Positions 33,147 to 44,072 of a stretch of 64,000 nt of DNA are shown piece after piece. Origin of the DNA: Melastoma dodecandrum (Eukaryota; Streptophyta; Magnoliopsida; Myrtales; Melastomataceae); assembly GCA_029817715.1 (NCBI GenBank), contig JARUPY010000104.1:1-64000 (forward strand), in the 5' to 3' direction. Numbering within the stretch: position 1 is the stretch's first letter; every line of letters starts with the position of its first letter. The notes beneath the pieces are model-generated. The model was not told the origin of the DNA. It searched no databases and saw only the letters and a program-made list of their open reading frames with translations. The position numbers and the translations under genes are program-made.

Positions 33147-34906
33147 ATGGAAATGGAAAGAATCAGTCCTGAGCCGGCCAACAACAACAACAATACGAAT
33201 CACCATGAACTATTTCCAGCGACTCCTCGTACCAAAGCTTCATGGATCCCTCTCCACGGGTTTTATTCAACCCATTATCCAACCGGTTTCCACAGGAAGG
33301 TACCACGGCCTTCAGTCGCTTCTTTACAACCACCTCGAGGTTCTACACCTTTTGTCCTGACGGAGCGATACCGGTCCTTACAGGTGATTGCGGAGGTCAT
33401 AGCGACATATCTGCTGGTCTTCGTGACCTGTGGATCGGCCGCGATAAGCGCCAACGACCAGGGCCTGGTGCCGAAGCTAGGGGCTTCAATCGCAGGGGGG
33501 CTGATAGTCACCGTGATGATATATGCCGTTGGGCATATCTCCGGCGCGCACATGAACCCAGCAGTCACTCTGGCCTTCGCTGCAGTCCTGAGTTTCCCTT
33601 GGAAACAGGTGCTGAACTCATCGATGCTACTTTATGTTGGATGACGATTTCAAGGTTACTCTTGTTCTCGGAGTAAGTCATTTTGTTTTTTCCTAATGGA
33701 TTCGAAATTTCCTTTCCGGGTATTGTCGGGGGTGAACGTAATTTGGTCGGGAATTTTTTTACGAGACCCGATTAGGACATGTATCGACCCCCACTCCCTT
33801 GGGTGTTATTTTTTCTTACTTCGCTGTCAAGAACATAACACATTGATAGAAGCTTAGAAGGGAAATCATTTTGAGGACCACAGAAACACCAGATCAGCTC
33901 AAATAATTGATGTCCCACCCAAGTTCACATCCGCCACAGATGCCGTGATCGTACACTTGAGCTCACCTGGCGATTCGTTCCCGACAGGGAATTTTCTCGT
34001 TCGAGAATCAGTTATCGCGATTGGCCGGCCCTAACAACCTTCGAATTCATTGAATGCCTCGAATTGATATGCAGCTGCTTTTAAGCCAGATGATCGTGGT
34101 AGGCGGAGATGCGTAAACTGAGGGGAGAAGAACGTCCCCTTGCCGCCGACCATGTATTCACTAACGTCTTTTCTTATTGATGCATCGTAGGTACCATGCT
34201 ATTTTGTTGCTCAGTTGACCGGAGCAATATTGGCCGGATTCACCCTCCAGGTGCTGCTTGATCCGATCCACCGCCTCGGCACGACATCTCCTTCCGGATC
34301 GCCGTTCCAGGCTTTGACTATGGAGATCGTGGTCACGTTCTCGATGATGTTTGTGACTTCTGCGGTTGCGACGGATACAAAAGCAGTAAATTGTGGCCCC
34401 ATACTATTACCAAATTGATGCCTCACCAATTTCTTAACTTCTAAATTTAATAGGATAAGGGATTGATTGATCGTCATCGGGAACTCATCATCTAATTGAA
34501 CTAATGCAGGTCGGAGAGTTAGCTGGGATTGCAGTCGGTTCGGCCGTCTGCATTACATCGATATTAGCCGGGTAATCCAAGAAATTGGAATCTACCGAGA
34601 TTATAAGCTATCTCCGAATTTTGAGGCAATAAAATGTTTGGTTAACCGGTGGTTGGCAGGCCAATATCCGGAGGATCGATGAACCCGGCGAGAACGATTG
34701 GGCCGGCAATTGCTAGCTCCTACTACAAAGACCTATGGGTTTATATCATCGGACCGGTAACGGGAACTCTACTAGGCTCATGGTCCTACAGTATCATCCG
34801 AGGAACCGATAACAAGCCTGCGAAGGAGGTTTCTCCATCTATGTCGCTTAAACACCGGAGAAAGATAAACAGCCACGAGAATGGGCCTTCAGACGTTGAT
34901 GCATGA
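33147..34906 (+). CDS. NIP2: NIP2 (Lsi1-type) aquaporin, probable silicon/metalloid channel
   Basis: Four exons: 33147-33608, 34191-34385, 34510-34571 and 34660-34906, giving 321 residues. Both NPA boxes are present, HMNPAVT at 137-139 and SMNPART at 248-250. The aromatic/arginine filter read against rice Lsi1 is Gly117 (AGGLIVTV), Ser236 (CITSIL), Gly245 (SGGSM) and Arg251, that is GSGR. The two NPA boxes are exactly 108 residues apart. GSGR plus 108 spacing is the published signature of silicon-permeable NIP subgroup III channels. Other family marks are [13 protein letters not shown] and [17 protein letters not shown]. The protein is expected in the plasma membrane, importing silicic acid and possibly boric or arsenous acid. 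The N-terminus is long and Asn/Pro-rich. The intron that many NIP genes have near the first helix is absent. Introns are all GT-AG. Confidence 0.94.
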
Positions 34907-35494
34907 AAATGAAGAGTCGAATGGAGTTTGTCGCACCTGCAAAACAATACTTCCATAAAGAAATTTAAACGAAGAAGGAAATTGCATCGTCTATATTGGT
35001 TGATAAACAACTTGTACAAAAACATATAGTGAAAAATCTCCAGATTATCTTCCGAACATATCATCTCTTATGGAATAGTCCCAAAGTTGCGATGGCCGTT
35101 TCGTCCGCTGAGATCATGTCTTAACCTTAAACTTCAACCTTGGACCGTATTTGCGAGTGTCTTAGCGAATTTCATTAATGTTGCTTTGATTGATATAGAT
35201 CACATTATTGGATAAATAAGAACTTGTTAATCGGACGCTAAAAGTTGCTCGAAAATTTCATAATGGCACACACCCGAGATGGATACATTTTCCATTTTAA
35301 ATGAATGTGTCCATCGACTCTTTGTTAGGGAATCTTCGTTATGGCGTAGTCAGCTTACACCATTCTCTTCGATTGTCTGCATTACTTCCCCTATCCCCTG
35401 ATGTTTCCTTCATTATAGATAGAGTATAGCTTGGAATACCATGCCACAATTTTTTAGACCCTCAATAGAGAATCTAGCTATGACTAGAGCAAAT
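34907..35494. other. NIP2 3'UTR and intergenic DNA
   Basis: No gene recognised. It ends at the 5 bp duplication CAAAT that flanks the copia remnant. Confidence 0.5.
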
Positions 35495-36320
35495 TGTTGA
35501 AGGTAATTTATGATACAATTGGTCATTAAGTGAGACATTTAAGTAGATTATTAAATATGTCGGTTTCTATTGTCATTTGAGCTTTATATTCCTCCATGTA
35601 TATAAAGGGACGTGTAGACATTTTATGTAAGAGAAAAGTTTAAAAAAGATAAATCTCTCCCGCAACCAAAATACTCCAATATACATTTCTCGTACGTGCA
35701 GCAGCTCTACAAAAGGTTTCCTCTATTCTACAGAAGGTCGTCGACAGTACAGAACCTACGTTTTGATAGCATATTCTCCCTTCCTATCCAATACTTTTGC
35801 ACATAACCCCAAACAAATTTGGTTTCGCATGAGGAGATTTTTATAGAGTTCATCAACACCCATGATCAACCAGCAGATGTTCTTAGCAAGGCGGTGTCTT
35901 CGGAGAAGTTCGAGACCTTCAAAGACTACCTGAAGATCATAAATTAAGAGGAAGTGTTGAAGGTAATTTATGATTTAATTAATGCAATATTAGTAACGGA
36001 AATGTCATTTAGGTGTGTCGTTAAGTGAGGCATTTAAGTAGATCATTAAATATGTCGTTTTCTATTGTCATTTGAGTTTCCTACTCTTCCCTATATATAA
36101 AGACATTTCATGTAAGATAAAGTTTAAGAAAGAGAAATTATTTTTGCAGCCAAAACACTCTAATATACATTTCTCGTATGTGCAATTACTCTACGAAAGA
36201 TTTTCTCTATTCTACAAAAGGTTTTCTCCATCCTGCATAAGGTCGTCGGCAGTGCAGAACCTACATTTTGCTCGTACTTTCTCCCTTCATATCCAATCCT
36301 TTCACACATAACCTCCAACA
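35495..36320 (+). mobile_element. Internally deleted copia-type LTR retrotransposon
   Basis: Two LTR copies lie in direct orientation, 35495-35815 (321 bp) and 35955-36320 (366 bp). Both start TGTTGAAGGTAATTTATGAT and end with AACA after CACATAACC. The 5 bp flanks are CAAAT and CAAAC, one mismatch, so this is one insertion. Only about 140 bp of interior remain. They begin with a degenerate primer-binding-site-like TTTGGT and hold the end of a copia RNase H (INTHDQPADVLSKAVSS). A polypurine tract AAGAGGAAG abuts the right LTR. The LTRs differ by indels, for example a gap after ATTTATGAT in the left copy, so the insertion is not recent. Confidence 0.9.
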
Positions 36321-37404
36321 CAAACCATATAAGAGGTCAGTCAATATTTCCACAACTAAAGGTCACGGTATGAGAAAAAGACATTGATAAAACCAATATA
36401 CATAACATTAATCTTCCATTAACATTAACGTTAAAAAAAGCTAATTAACCTACTTCAACTACAAATTACTCTAAATTAACAAGTAAATAGAATATCACCG
36501 AAGAGAAGGCCCCAAAGATAGAGGTATTCACTAGATTTCACTCTGGTCCCTGTTCCCCCAGTTGATGTTTCACGCCTAACCTGTCTGCCTGTACTCCTTT
36601 ACTGACTCTGACGCCTAACATGCTTGCATAGACTTCTCGTAAGACTACATGTCTGTTTCACGCCAGCAGTCGTGAAAGCCACATAGGTCTATTGGGCAAT
36701 GCCTTCTTCCTTTGGCCCCAAACTATACCAAAAAAGTAAGTTGAAAACATGATCATATGACAAACTATATTTTGAACAAAACAGAAAGTTAGTCGGCCAT
36801 AGATATTTACGATTTTTTATTCATATAACATGATTAATTACAATCATTAAATTATACAATAAATATTTAACAATATAACTATTTTATTTAAAATATACTC
36901 ATTACATAAGATTTGATACGATAATTATCGATATTTGTCAATTATGCTTATGTTACTGCTTATCATCAAAATCATACCAGTAAAGGGTTATATCTTATAA
37001 TGGGTGATTGGATGTTTGTAATGACATAATCATTTACGGATTTTAAATAGTTATATGATGTTATCGCCCGAACATGAATACATATAGAAAAATGAATCAA
37101 TCAAGGTATCTCCGAAATGTTTGGAGAACAATTTTGACATGTGTGACTGTTGAAATACACAATTCTGTCTGACCGACATGTTTGGTTGCTCTTTTTTTCG
37201 TTACTCTTGAAAGAGTATTTGTGAATTCTTTAACTTAATTACAACTTAATAGAGATGGTAAATAATTCATTAAAGAGTGTTTCGTGCATTCTGAATTTAC
37301 GAAGATCGAGTTTATTTAAATATTCAACGACTGTTCCTTGATAATCAAAATCGAAGCTCTATCTAATGTTCTTGGTAACATTCCCTAGCAATTATTAACC
37401 GATT
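36321..37404. other. Intergenic DNA
   Basis: No gene recognised. It contains the diverged MITE copy listed at 36728-36822. Confidence 0.5.
36728..36822. repeat. Diverged copy of the 29 kb inverted-repeat arm
   Basis: The order CATATGACAAACTA, then ACAAAACAGAAAGTT, then GGCCATAGATATTTAC matches the right arm at 29473-29634, with indels. This shows the arm is a dispersed repeat and not a local duplication only. Confidence 0.55.
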
Positions 37405-38700
37405 TGTTGATTGTCAGTGATGAGAGGGTGATTAAAGTTGTGATCACATGACAATACTCTTTGTTATACGAAAGGGTGACTTGATGAACGTATAACAACT
37501 TCAGTGTACGAAATAAACTAATACACCACTGCAATATTTCACGTCCACGCTTAGGAAAATTCGACGACACGGTTCTACTTTCTAGCAACTTCTCAAAAGT
37601 CGCTGGAGTTGATAATCGAGGACATGCAGAGAACGAAACAGAGGAGGAAGAGGAGGAAATGTCTAACTGCCGTAACCAGCCTCTTTCATTAAGTTCCAAT
37701 TCTATTTATATCAAGCCTGTGAGCCAATAGCCTCTTTACATGTCCAACCCATATGTCATACAAAAACTATTTCTTGTACAATGTTATCAACGCTCAACTT
37801 CCTTCTTCTGCATGATCAGTTCCTCTCTTCTACATCACCTTGCTCACCTCCTTCATGCAACTCTTCCTTTTTACGCTCCCCTCAAGATGTTCCTATATAT
37901 TATTCAAACACATCTTGCTCAGCAACCAATTGAATCGAGGTCTTGCAAAACCTTTAGTGAAAAAATCTACTACTTGTTGTTTTGAAGGAACAAACTGCAG
38001 CTTAATCACTTCCTCTTGCACCTTATCTCTTATAATCCATCTCCAGACGTTTGGTTCTTTCATGAAATACTGAATTATTGGTAAGTTATATAGCTGATTG
38101 ATTGTTACAAAAAAGCGTGACTGGTTTCTTCACATCAATCCTGCAATCTTTCAATAGAGCAATCAACCATACAATCTCACGTGTAGAGACTCCCAAGGCT
38201 CTATACTCTACTTTAGCATAACTCATTGACACTAAAGATTGCTTCTTAGATTTTCAAGAAACCAAAGATCCGGTCAACGATTTTCTTGTATTTGGACAAC
38301 TTCCTCCATCACTATCACAATATGCCTCCAGCTCATTTGAAACTCTAGAGCTAAAGAACAAACCCTGCCCTGGTGCTTTCTTCACATATCTCATAACTTG
38401 TAAAGCAATTTCAAAATGTATAGAAGTGGGTTTTTCCATGAACTGAGATAACATTTGCAACGAATACATTAGATCTGCTCTACTCAATGTTAGATATATT
38501 AATCTACCGACCAATCTTCTGTAAAGAAAAGGATTTTTCAAGGTTTCACACCTTCTCTAGACAGCTTATGTCCTGAGACCATAGAGAACTGCAGCTGGTT
38601 TTGTCCCCAACAGCTTACGTTCTTCTAACAACTCAAGTGCATACTTCCTTTAAGAAAGCACAGTTCCTGATGCTTACCTTGCAACTTCCAAACCCAAAAA
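37405..38700 (-). mobile_element. Degraded copia retrotransposon 3' part
   Basis: Minus-strand frames give KLLGTKP, YRRLVGRLIYLTLSRADLMY, LSQFMEKP, RYVKKAPGQGLFF, AYCDSDGGSCPNTRKSLTG and, after a frame change, SYAKVEYRALGVSTREIVWL. This is the end of reverse transcriptase and RNase H of a copia element, broken by stops near 38565 and further down. Past the coding end, a candidate 3' LTR runs from about 37792 to 37405, with ends (C/T)GTTGATAAC and ACAATCAACA. The 5' part is missing. Confidence 0.85.
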
Positions 38701-39560
38701 AATATCTAATCTCTCCCAGATCTTTGAACCTAAAATAAGACCCTAGATATAATTTGAGTTGGTGTATTTTTTTACTTGTTTGAGCTCAGGAAAAACTGTT
38801 AATTACCAAACTACCAGCAAAAACTGTTACCGGACATAATTTTCATCGGCAAAAAATGAGAAAACAATAAAAAACATTGCGATAAACGTGTTATGACGGA
38901 TACACCTATGTTCACGGGAGTTCCTCTGACATCCATTATGATTACATGTACATAAAAGTTGCTGCCCATCCCTTAGGTCGCTTACCATATAAAATCAATC
39001 AAGGTGTTTCTTATACCTAAAAACCTAAAATTATATGTCTTTAATGATTTCGAGAAACCACAGTACGCTTGCGACTAATCGACCTTGTTATTTCAATACG
39101 AAATAATCGAGCCACGGGTTAAAGTTTGATCAACCATTCTGTAGTTGTTAAAAGAGCCGAGAAAAAGGATGGTAATCTTAAGGTGGTGAGTGCACGCGAG
39201 AACGAAAATAAATGAGGCATTGGCTGTTGATTTCGCAGTTTCGAAGGCCAGGAATCATTTCCGAGAAATTTGATAATGCTTTCAGCTTTGTCGCTGCCCT
39301 TTCGTCCCCATGCTCCATCAAGGGTTTGTCTCGACCGCCATTGTTACCTCCGCTAAATGTTCACGTGAAAAAGGATCGCGAAACTACTTGTCTTTCATCT
39401 CCATTTGACTTATCAACATTATAAATTAGGAAAGATAATTTACACGTTGAAAACGATGGGAAGAGACAATTTAACCCCAGTTTGCTGGCTTGAGACGTCA
39501 TCTATGCCGCTCGAGCGCGCACAAAGTTTTAGGATCGATCGTCTGTCTGTACAAGTAACT
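38701..39560. other. Intergenic DNA
   Basis: No convincing gene. The last 100 bp form the promoter of the Gnk2-domain gene. Confidence 0.5.
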
Positions 39561-39567
39561 TCTCCGT

Positions 39568-39576
39568 CTATATAAA
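39568..39576 (+). promoter_or_regulatory. TATA box of the Gnk2-domain gene
   Basis: CTATATAAAG lies about 60 bp upstream of the start codon at 39635, consistent with a very short 5'UTR. Confidence 0.65.
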
Positions 39577-39634
39577 GCTTGTCCCGTGTTTTATCGGTTA
39601 TCTAGTCTCGAAACACAGACAAAGATCGAGAAGA

Positions 39635-40072
39635 ATGACCAAACGCCTAGGCCAACCTCCTTTTATATTTGCTATATTTTTTGCAATCAGTTTTCTGGTT
39701 ACAGGGAATCAGGCAACAGCCGACACGACTTTCAAGTCGATAACATGCAACGGGAACTTGTTTTCGGTCTTTTCGGCCGAGAAATTCCTGCCGAAAGCCA
39801 TCGTCAACAGCATAGTTGACAAGACCCCATTCTCTGTGGGTTTCCTCGCCGCAGCCAAGGCGACCCTAAAGGACTGGTTTGGCGAACCGCACGGTCTACT
39901 CTACGGGCTGGGCTTTTGCTCCGCTGGTCTGTCGAGGGATGATTGTACCTACTGTATGCAGTGGGCCAGGGAACTGCTCTTCCGAGAGTGCAGCAAACAC
40001 GGGGTCGGAGCTCAGGTACATCTCAAGGACTGCGCCATCCGATACGAGACTTACCCGATAACCCATGTCTAA
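39635..40072 (+). CDS. Secreted single Gnk2/DUF26-domain protein (ginkbilobin-like)
   Basis: Intronless, 145 residues. A signal peptide is clear (FIFAIFFAISFLVTGNQATA, cleavage near residue 30). One Gnk2 domain follows with the signature C-x8-C-x2-C in CSAGLSRDDCTYC, an early Cys (ITCNG) and later Cys (RECS, KDCAIRY). Family members are ginkbilobin-2, an apoplastic mannose-binding antifungal protein, and the extracellular domains of cysteine-rich receptor kinases. A stand-alone secreted domain of this length fits a ginkbilobin-like or cysteine-rich repeat secretory protein. Defence or cell-wall signalling is inferred from family, not shown here. Confidence 0.88.
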   Translation: MTKRLGQPPFIFAIFFAISFLVTGNQATADTTFKSITCNGNLFSVFSAEKFLPKAIVNSIVDKTPFSVGFLAAAKATLKDWFGEPHGLLYGLGFCSAGLSRDDCTYCMQWARELLFRECSKHGVGAQVHLKDCAIRYETYPITHV

Positions 40073-40825
40073 GTGAGTCCTAACCCAAAATAAGGAAATA
40101 TCTGGTAATCCGTATTATGGTTTATAAATATTTTAATAAATGGGAAAGGTCGTATGCCTGTATTTGAAAGAGGGGCAATAATTTTATGTTCTGAAAGGAC
40201 TACTTTTTTTTAATTATTGGTTTGGTTGGAAGAGGGGGGGGGGGGGACGAAAATTTTATTTTTTTGACCGGTCAAGAACTTAATGAATCATGCAACGTCA
40301 GAGGAGGGGAGTGATTTTTGATTTCTTTTTTATTACAGAAAGTGATGGAAAGATGTTTCTTGTCTTAAAAGGAATCCCCTCCCATTCTCAAGCCCCACAC
40401 ACTGTTCCAAATAACTTCTCTCCTTTTTAAACGAAAAGAAAAACGAAGATTATAAACAAACGATTTCTTTCACGTATTCTTCTAGAAATGTTCGTCCTCT
40501 CTTCCGGGAGCTTTATTTGACGGAGTGAGTTCGGTCGTGCGTACAAAAAGGGCTCGTTGTTTCATGATTGATTGACTGATTATCTAATCAATTAATTTTG
40601 TATTTACATTTAAAGACATAAATATAATTAATTTATAAAGACCAAATTAATAAATATATCTCAAACTTTTGTCAATTTTTTCGATATATCCTAAATTTTA
40701 AAAAGTAAAAATTATAACGTTACATCAAAATCATCATCCGTCAATAGTAACCGAAATCTTACGTAGCGTTGACGTGACGAACAATGCCGTCAATGTCATC
40801 GTTTTTCTTAATTAATTAATCATAC

Positions 40826-40940
40826 TTTGCCCTAATTTTAAATTTTTATCAAATTAATATCAAAATTTGCCCTAATTTTAAATTTTTCCCGACCAAACCC
40901 AAACTCATCGTCTCACTCCAACCAAACCCAAACTCATCGT
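40826..40940. repeat. Nested short direct repeats
   Basis: A 22 bp unit beginning TTTGCCCTAATTTT occurs at 40826-40847 and 40866-40887. A 20 bp unit ACCAAACCCAAACTCATCGT occurs at 40892-40911 and 40921-40940. Confidence 0.8.
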
Positions 40941-41250
40941 TCCATTCATCCTTTTCCCACCCCCGTCGACGGCCTTCGTCCGATCACTCCTCGTCAGTCC
41001 ATCCCGTCCGACTTCCTTGCCCGACTAACTCCATCCTGTTCGTCTCTCCCCGCCCCCGGGCGTTCGCCTCCCGTCATGTTCGCCTCTCTGCCGACGTCCT
41101 CCCCCCACCAACTCCTGCCCACAACCTCTCCCCTCCGTCCGCGCTCGACCACAAAAAATTTCTGTCTCGAACCTTAAAATATTTTTTTTCTTACTTAAAT
41201 CAATTGGCTTTTTATTTTATTATAATAAAATCCTACGTGTGGACACACAA

Positions 41251-41324
41251 TAATTAAGAATTTTTTTGGCTTGATTTAAAAGTTTTATAATTAAGAATTT
41301 TTTTGCTTGATTTAAAACTTTTAT
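41251..41324. repeat. Tandem 37 bp duplication
   Basis: Two head-to-tail copies of a unit starting TAATTAAGAATTTTTTT and containing GCTTGATTTAAAA, with a one-base length difference and few changes. Confidence 0.75.
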
Positions 41325-42680
41325 CCAACTCAAATTCAATACATCTCTTTAGCTGCTGCCGCAATAACATGCAACTCACAGACAAGATTATGTCGAAGCT
41401 CCGCTAAAGCTCTAGAGCTGGACAGTTACCCTGGATTTATTTATTTAGGGAAAGGGAAAACGGGGTCGTCCCAAACCAAACCAGGGAAGCCAAAATAATC
41501 AGGGGATTTGCCATTTCCTTTAAAAGAAATTGTACACAGTGAAATTCGTGGGTCTGAAATAGTTAAGTTAGTTCACAGTAAAAGAAAGTTTTTTTTTTTC
41601 TTCATATTTTACCTTTTCCTTTCAAGAAAGAAAGGACATGGTTGATTTCACTTGACTCGTTCAAACGGTCGGTCTTCCGAGAACTCAAGAAAAAAATCTC
41701 TCGAAGATTTTGCCTATTATAATTGGTCAGAGCCTTTGAATTCGAGACATGTACGGTTTACGGTCCACAGCAAATTATGATAAAATATTAATGTAAGCAT
41801 GGTGGGTGTGATTAATGCATCTGGTTTTGGGGTACATTCAGGACAGTCGCAACGTATACTCATGGAGGGGGTAGAACTCACACTATCAAGTAAATAATTT
41901 CGTGGGCGTGGGCGTCGTCCCCCGTGACAGAAAGACACGATCATTTTTGACCGAGTTAAAAATTGCAGTAAGTAAAAGGGAACATTAAATGGTGTTTGTT
42001 GGAACAGACAGAGAGATGGACCAAAACTAAGCCAAAGGAAAAGGAAACAGGACTTTTCAGAGTGCATAGAATAGGAACACACTCTTTTCGTTCTTGGCCT
42101 AACGAAACTCTCAAACCTAAGATTTATCTTGTATATGTATATGGAAAATTTTCATCCTTTGAGTGAGTGATGACGTTTCTTTCGATCGCAAGTTCAGAAA
42201 AGAAAACAAAAAGGTTTCAAAAATACGATAAAACTGTTTCAATCTCGAAGGTAGCCAAAGTCGTAAAGCAGCTGAAATTATAGTAACCGTAAGTGCAACT
42301 GAAATCGAACAAAGTTAGGATAACTTGATTATAAATGTGATTATAAATAATTTTGCTTATCTTTTAAATAATGAAAAACTTTATTGAAAACAACGAAAAT
42401 ATATATATAATGCCGCGTAGCAGTTACGTGCGCCTTTCATTCAGATTTTTACAAATAATTTTATCCGCAAATTATACATATTTTTTATGACAAATTTTTA
42501 AACAAATAATGTAGCCAGATCCTGTTAATTACGGACTTAAAAAAGTTGGGAGTTATTTCCGGCGGAAGGAGGAGGACTCGCTCGCTTTTCCTACTTATTT
42601 TTATTTATTTCATGAACTCAAGCAATATATCTTCTGTCGTTACGACCCTTAAATCATACTACAAAATAAAAAAAAAAAAA

Positions 42681-42800
42681 GAGAGAGAGAGGACAAGTAA
42701 GTAGAGAGGGCGGGAGGGGACCCCAACATGTGGTCAGCTCAGCTCATTCTGACACTAAAATTGACTCCTCCTCCTCTTTCTCCTCCCTTTTCCTTTCTCT
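42681..42800 (+). promoter_or_regulatory. GA/CT-rich stretch upstream of ZHD gene
   Basis: An A-run leads into GAGAGAGAGAGG (42681-42692), and a CT-rich block TCCTCCTCCTC follows at about 42764. GA repeats bind BPC/GAGA factors in plants and are common upstream of developmental homeobox genes. Its use here is inference. Confidence 0.4.
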
Positions 42801-43139
42801 TTGATTCCTAAACATAAATACACTAACTTATCCTACTAATTTCCTAATTATATCTTAACGGTACGTTTGTGTTTGGGTGTTTATTTGATTATGCCAATCC
42901 ATGAGATTTTAAATAATAAATTTTAAAAAAAAAATTATAAATAAAAAATTATATCAAGAAATGTGGAAAATCTAAAGAATAAAATGCCCGCGAAAAGAAT
43001 CCAACTCTCCCTCTTGGTTATTTCTCCCTCCTAAATCAATCAAACATTTTCCAATAAAATTTTTATTTTATTTAAATATATATTTGTCCTAATTTTCTTT
43101 ATGTGATGAAAAAAGAAAGGAATTTTCATTTCTGGCCTA

Positions 43140-44072
43140 ATGGATGTAGTCACGGCAACTGCTATGACCCAAGCAGCAGAGCAACCTCGTACTAACGCAG
43201 CCAACGCCACTCCCGCCGACGACGACGTCGTCCCCCGCATCCAACCCCTCGCCAATGGCGTCCTCAAGCGCCACCCCCGTCGCGGCCTCGGATCCCCCGA
43301 GGGCGACCTCGATCGGGACGTCTCGTACAAGGAATGCATGAAGAACCACGCCGCCACCATGGGGGGCCGTGCCCTCGACGGCTGCCGGGAGTTCATGCCC
43401 TCCCATTCCACCACCACTTCCGACCCCAAGTCCCTCACTTGCGACGCCTGCGGCTGCCACCGCAACTTCCACCGCCGCTGCCTCCCCAAAGACACCTTCC
43501 GTCTCCCTGCCCCGACTCCGCCGCCACGTCCCGCGTCGCCAAATCCCACCCGCCTCATTGACTTCCAGCCCCTCAACCGCCACCAACCACCTCCCCCTCC
43601 TCCTCCTCCTCCCGTGGCAGTCATCCCGCTGGCCGCCGCTGCCCCTCCACGGAGCCGTGGTTCACCCTCCCCTCCGCCGATCTCGTCAACATACTACTCC
43701 CCAGGGATGAGCCTCCCGACGGCCCCCAGAAACGCGCCCAGTTGCAGAAGCGGGCAGCGGAAGCGTTTCCGGACGAAATTCAGCCACGGTCTGAAGGAGA
43801 AGATGCTCGAGTTCGCTGAGAGGGTCGGGTGGAGGATGCAGAGGAGCGAACTAGGGAACGTGCGTGAGTTCTGCCAAGGGATTGGCGTAGACAAGAACGT
43901 GTTCAAGGTCTGGATGCACAACAACAAGAACACTCTAGGGAAGAAGACGGGAGGCGTCGGTATCGTCCCCAATGGCGCCATCGGCGACTTCCCAAAGGAC
44001 GACATCGGCAACCGCTGCAATACCGGCGGATGCGGGAGACAGGGGACGAACATGCCCTCATCTTCTCCCTAA
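43140..44072 (+). CDS. Zinc-finger homeodomain transcription factor (ZHD)
   Basis: Intronless, 310 residues, as usual for ZHD genes. The N-terminal ZF-HD dimerisation domain covers about residues 62-115 (SYKECMKNHAATMGG, then LDGCREFMP, then [15 protein letters not shown]) with all cysteines and histidines kept. A Pro/Ser-rich linker with a run of eight or more prolines follows. The C-terminal homeodomain starts with RKRFRTKFSHGLKEKM (about 202) and has helix 3 VFKVWMHNNKN. ZHDs act as nuclear dimers and bind ATTA-type sites in floral, leaf and stress development. The neighbouring MIF gene encodes the same zinc finger without a homeodomain. Gene order suggests the ZHD9/ZHD10 (HB34/HB23) group, but the linker is too variable for a firm subgroup from sight. 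Confidence 0.93.
   Translation: MDVVTATAMTQAAEQPRTNAANATPADDDVVPRIQPLANGVLKRHPRRGLGSPEGDLDRDVSYKECMKNHAATMGGRALDGCREFMPSHSTTTSDPKSLTCDACGCHRNFHRRCLPKDTFRLPAPTPPPRPASPNPTRLIDFQPLNRHQPPPPPPPPPVAVIPLAAAAPPRSRGSPSPPPISSTYYSPGMSLPTAPRNAPSCRSGQRKRFRTKFSHGLKEKMLEFAERVGWRMQRSELGNVREFCQGIGVDKNVFKVWMHNNKNTLGKKTGGVGIVPNGAIGDFPKDDIGNRCNTGGCGRQGTNMPSSSP

Larger units (their letters stand above)
40073..42680. other. Intergenic DNA with short direct duplications
   Basis: No gene recognised. A G-run lies at about 40232-40248. The segment 40895-41160 is unusually C-rich and T-poor compared with its surroundings, but no frame is convincing. Confidence 0.5.

Noticed and set aside
43040..43624. Long minus-strand frames opposite the ZHD gene (up to 194 codons)
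   Set aside because: They are shadows of the GC-rich ZHD coding strand, with Gly/Arg runs mirroring the Pro run.
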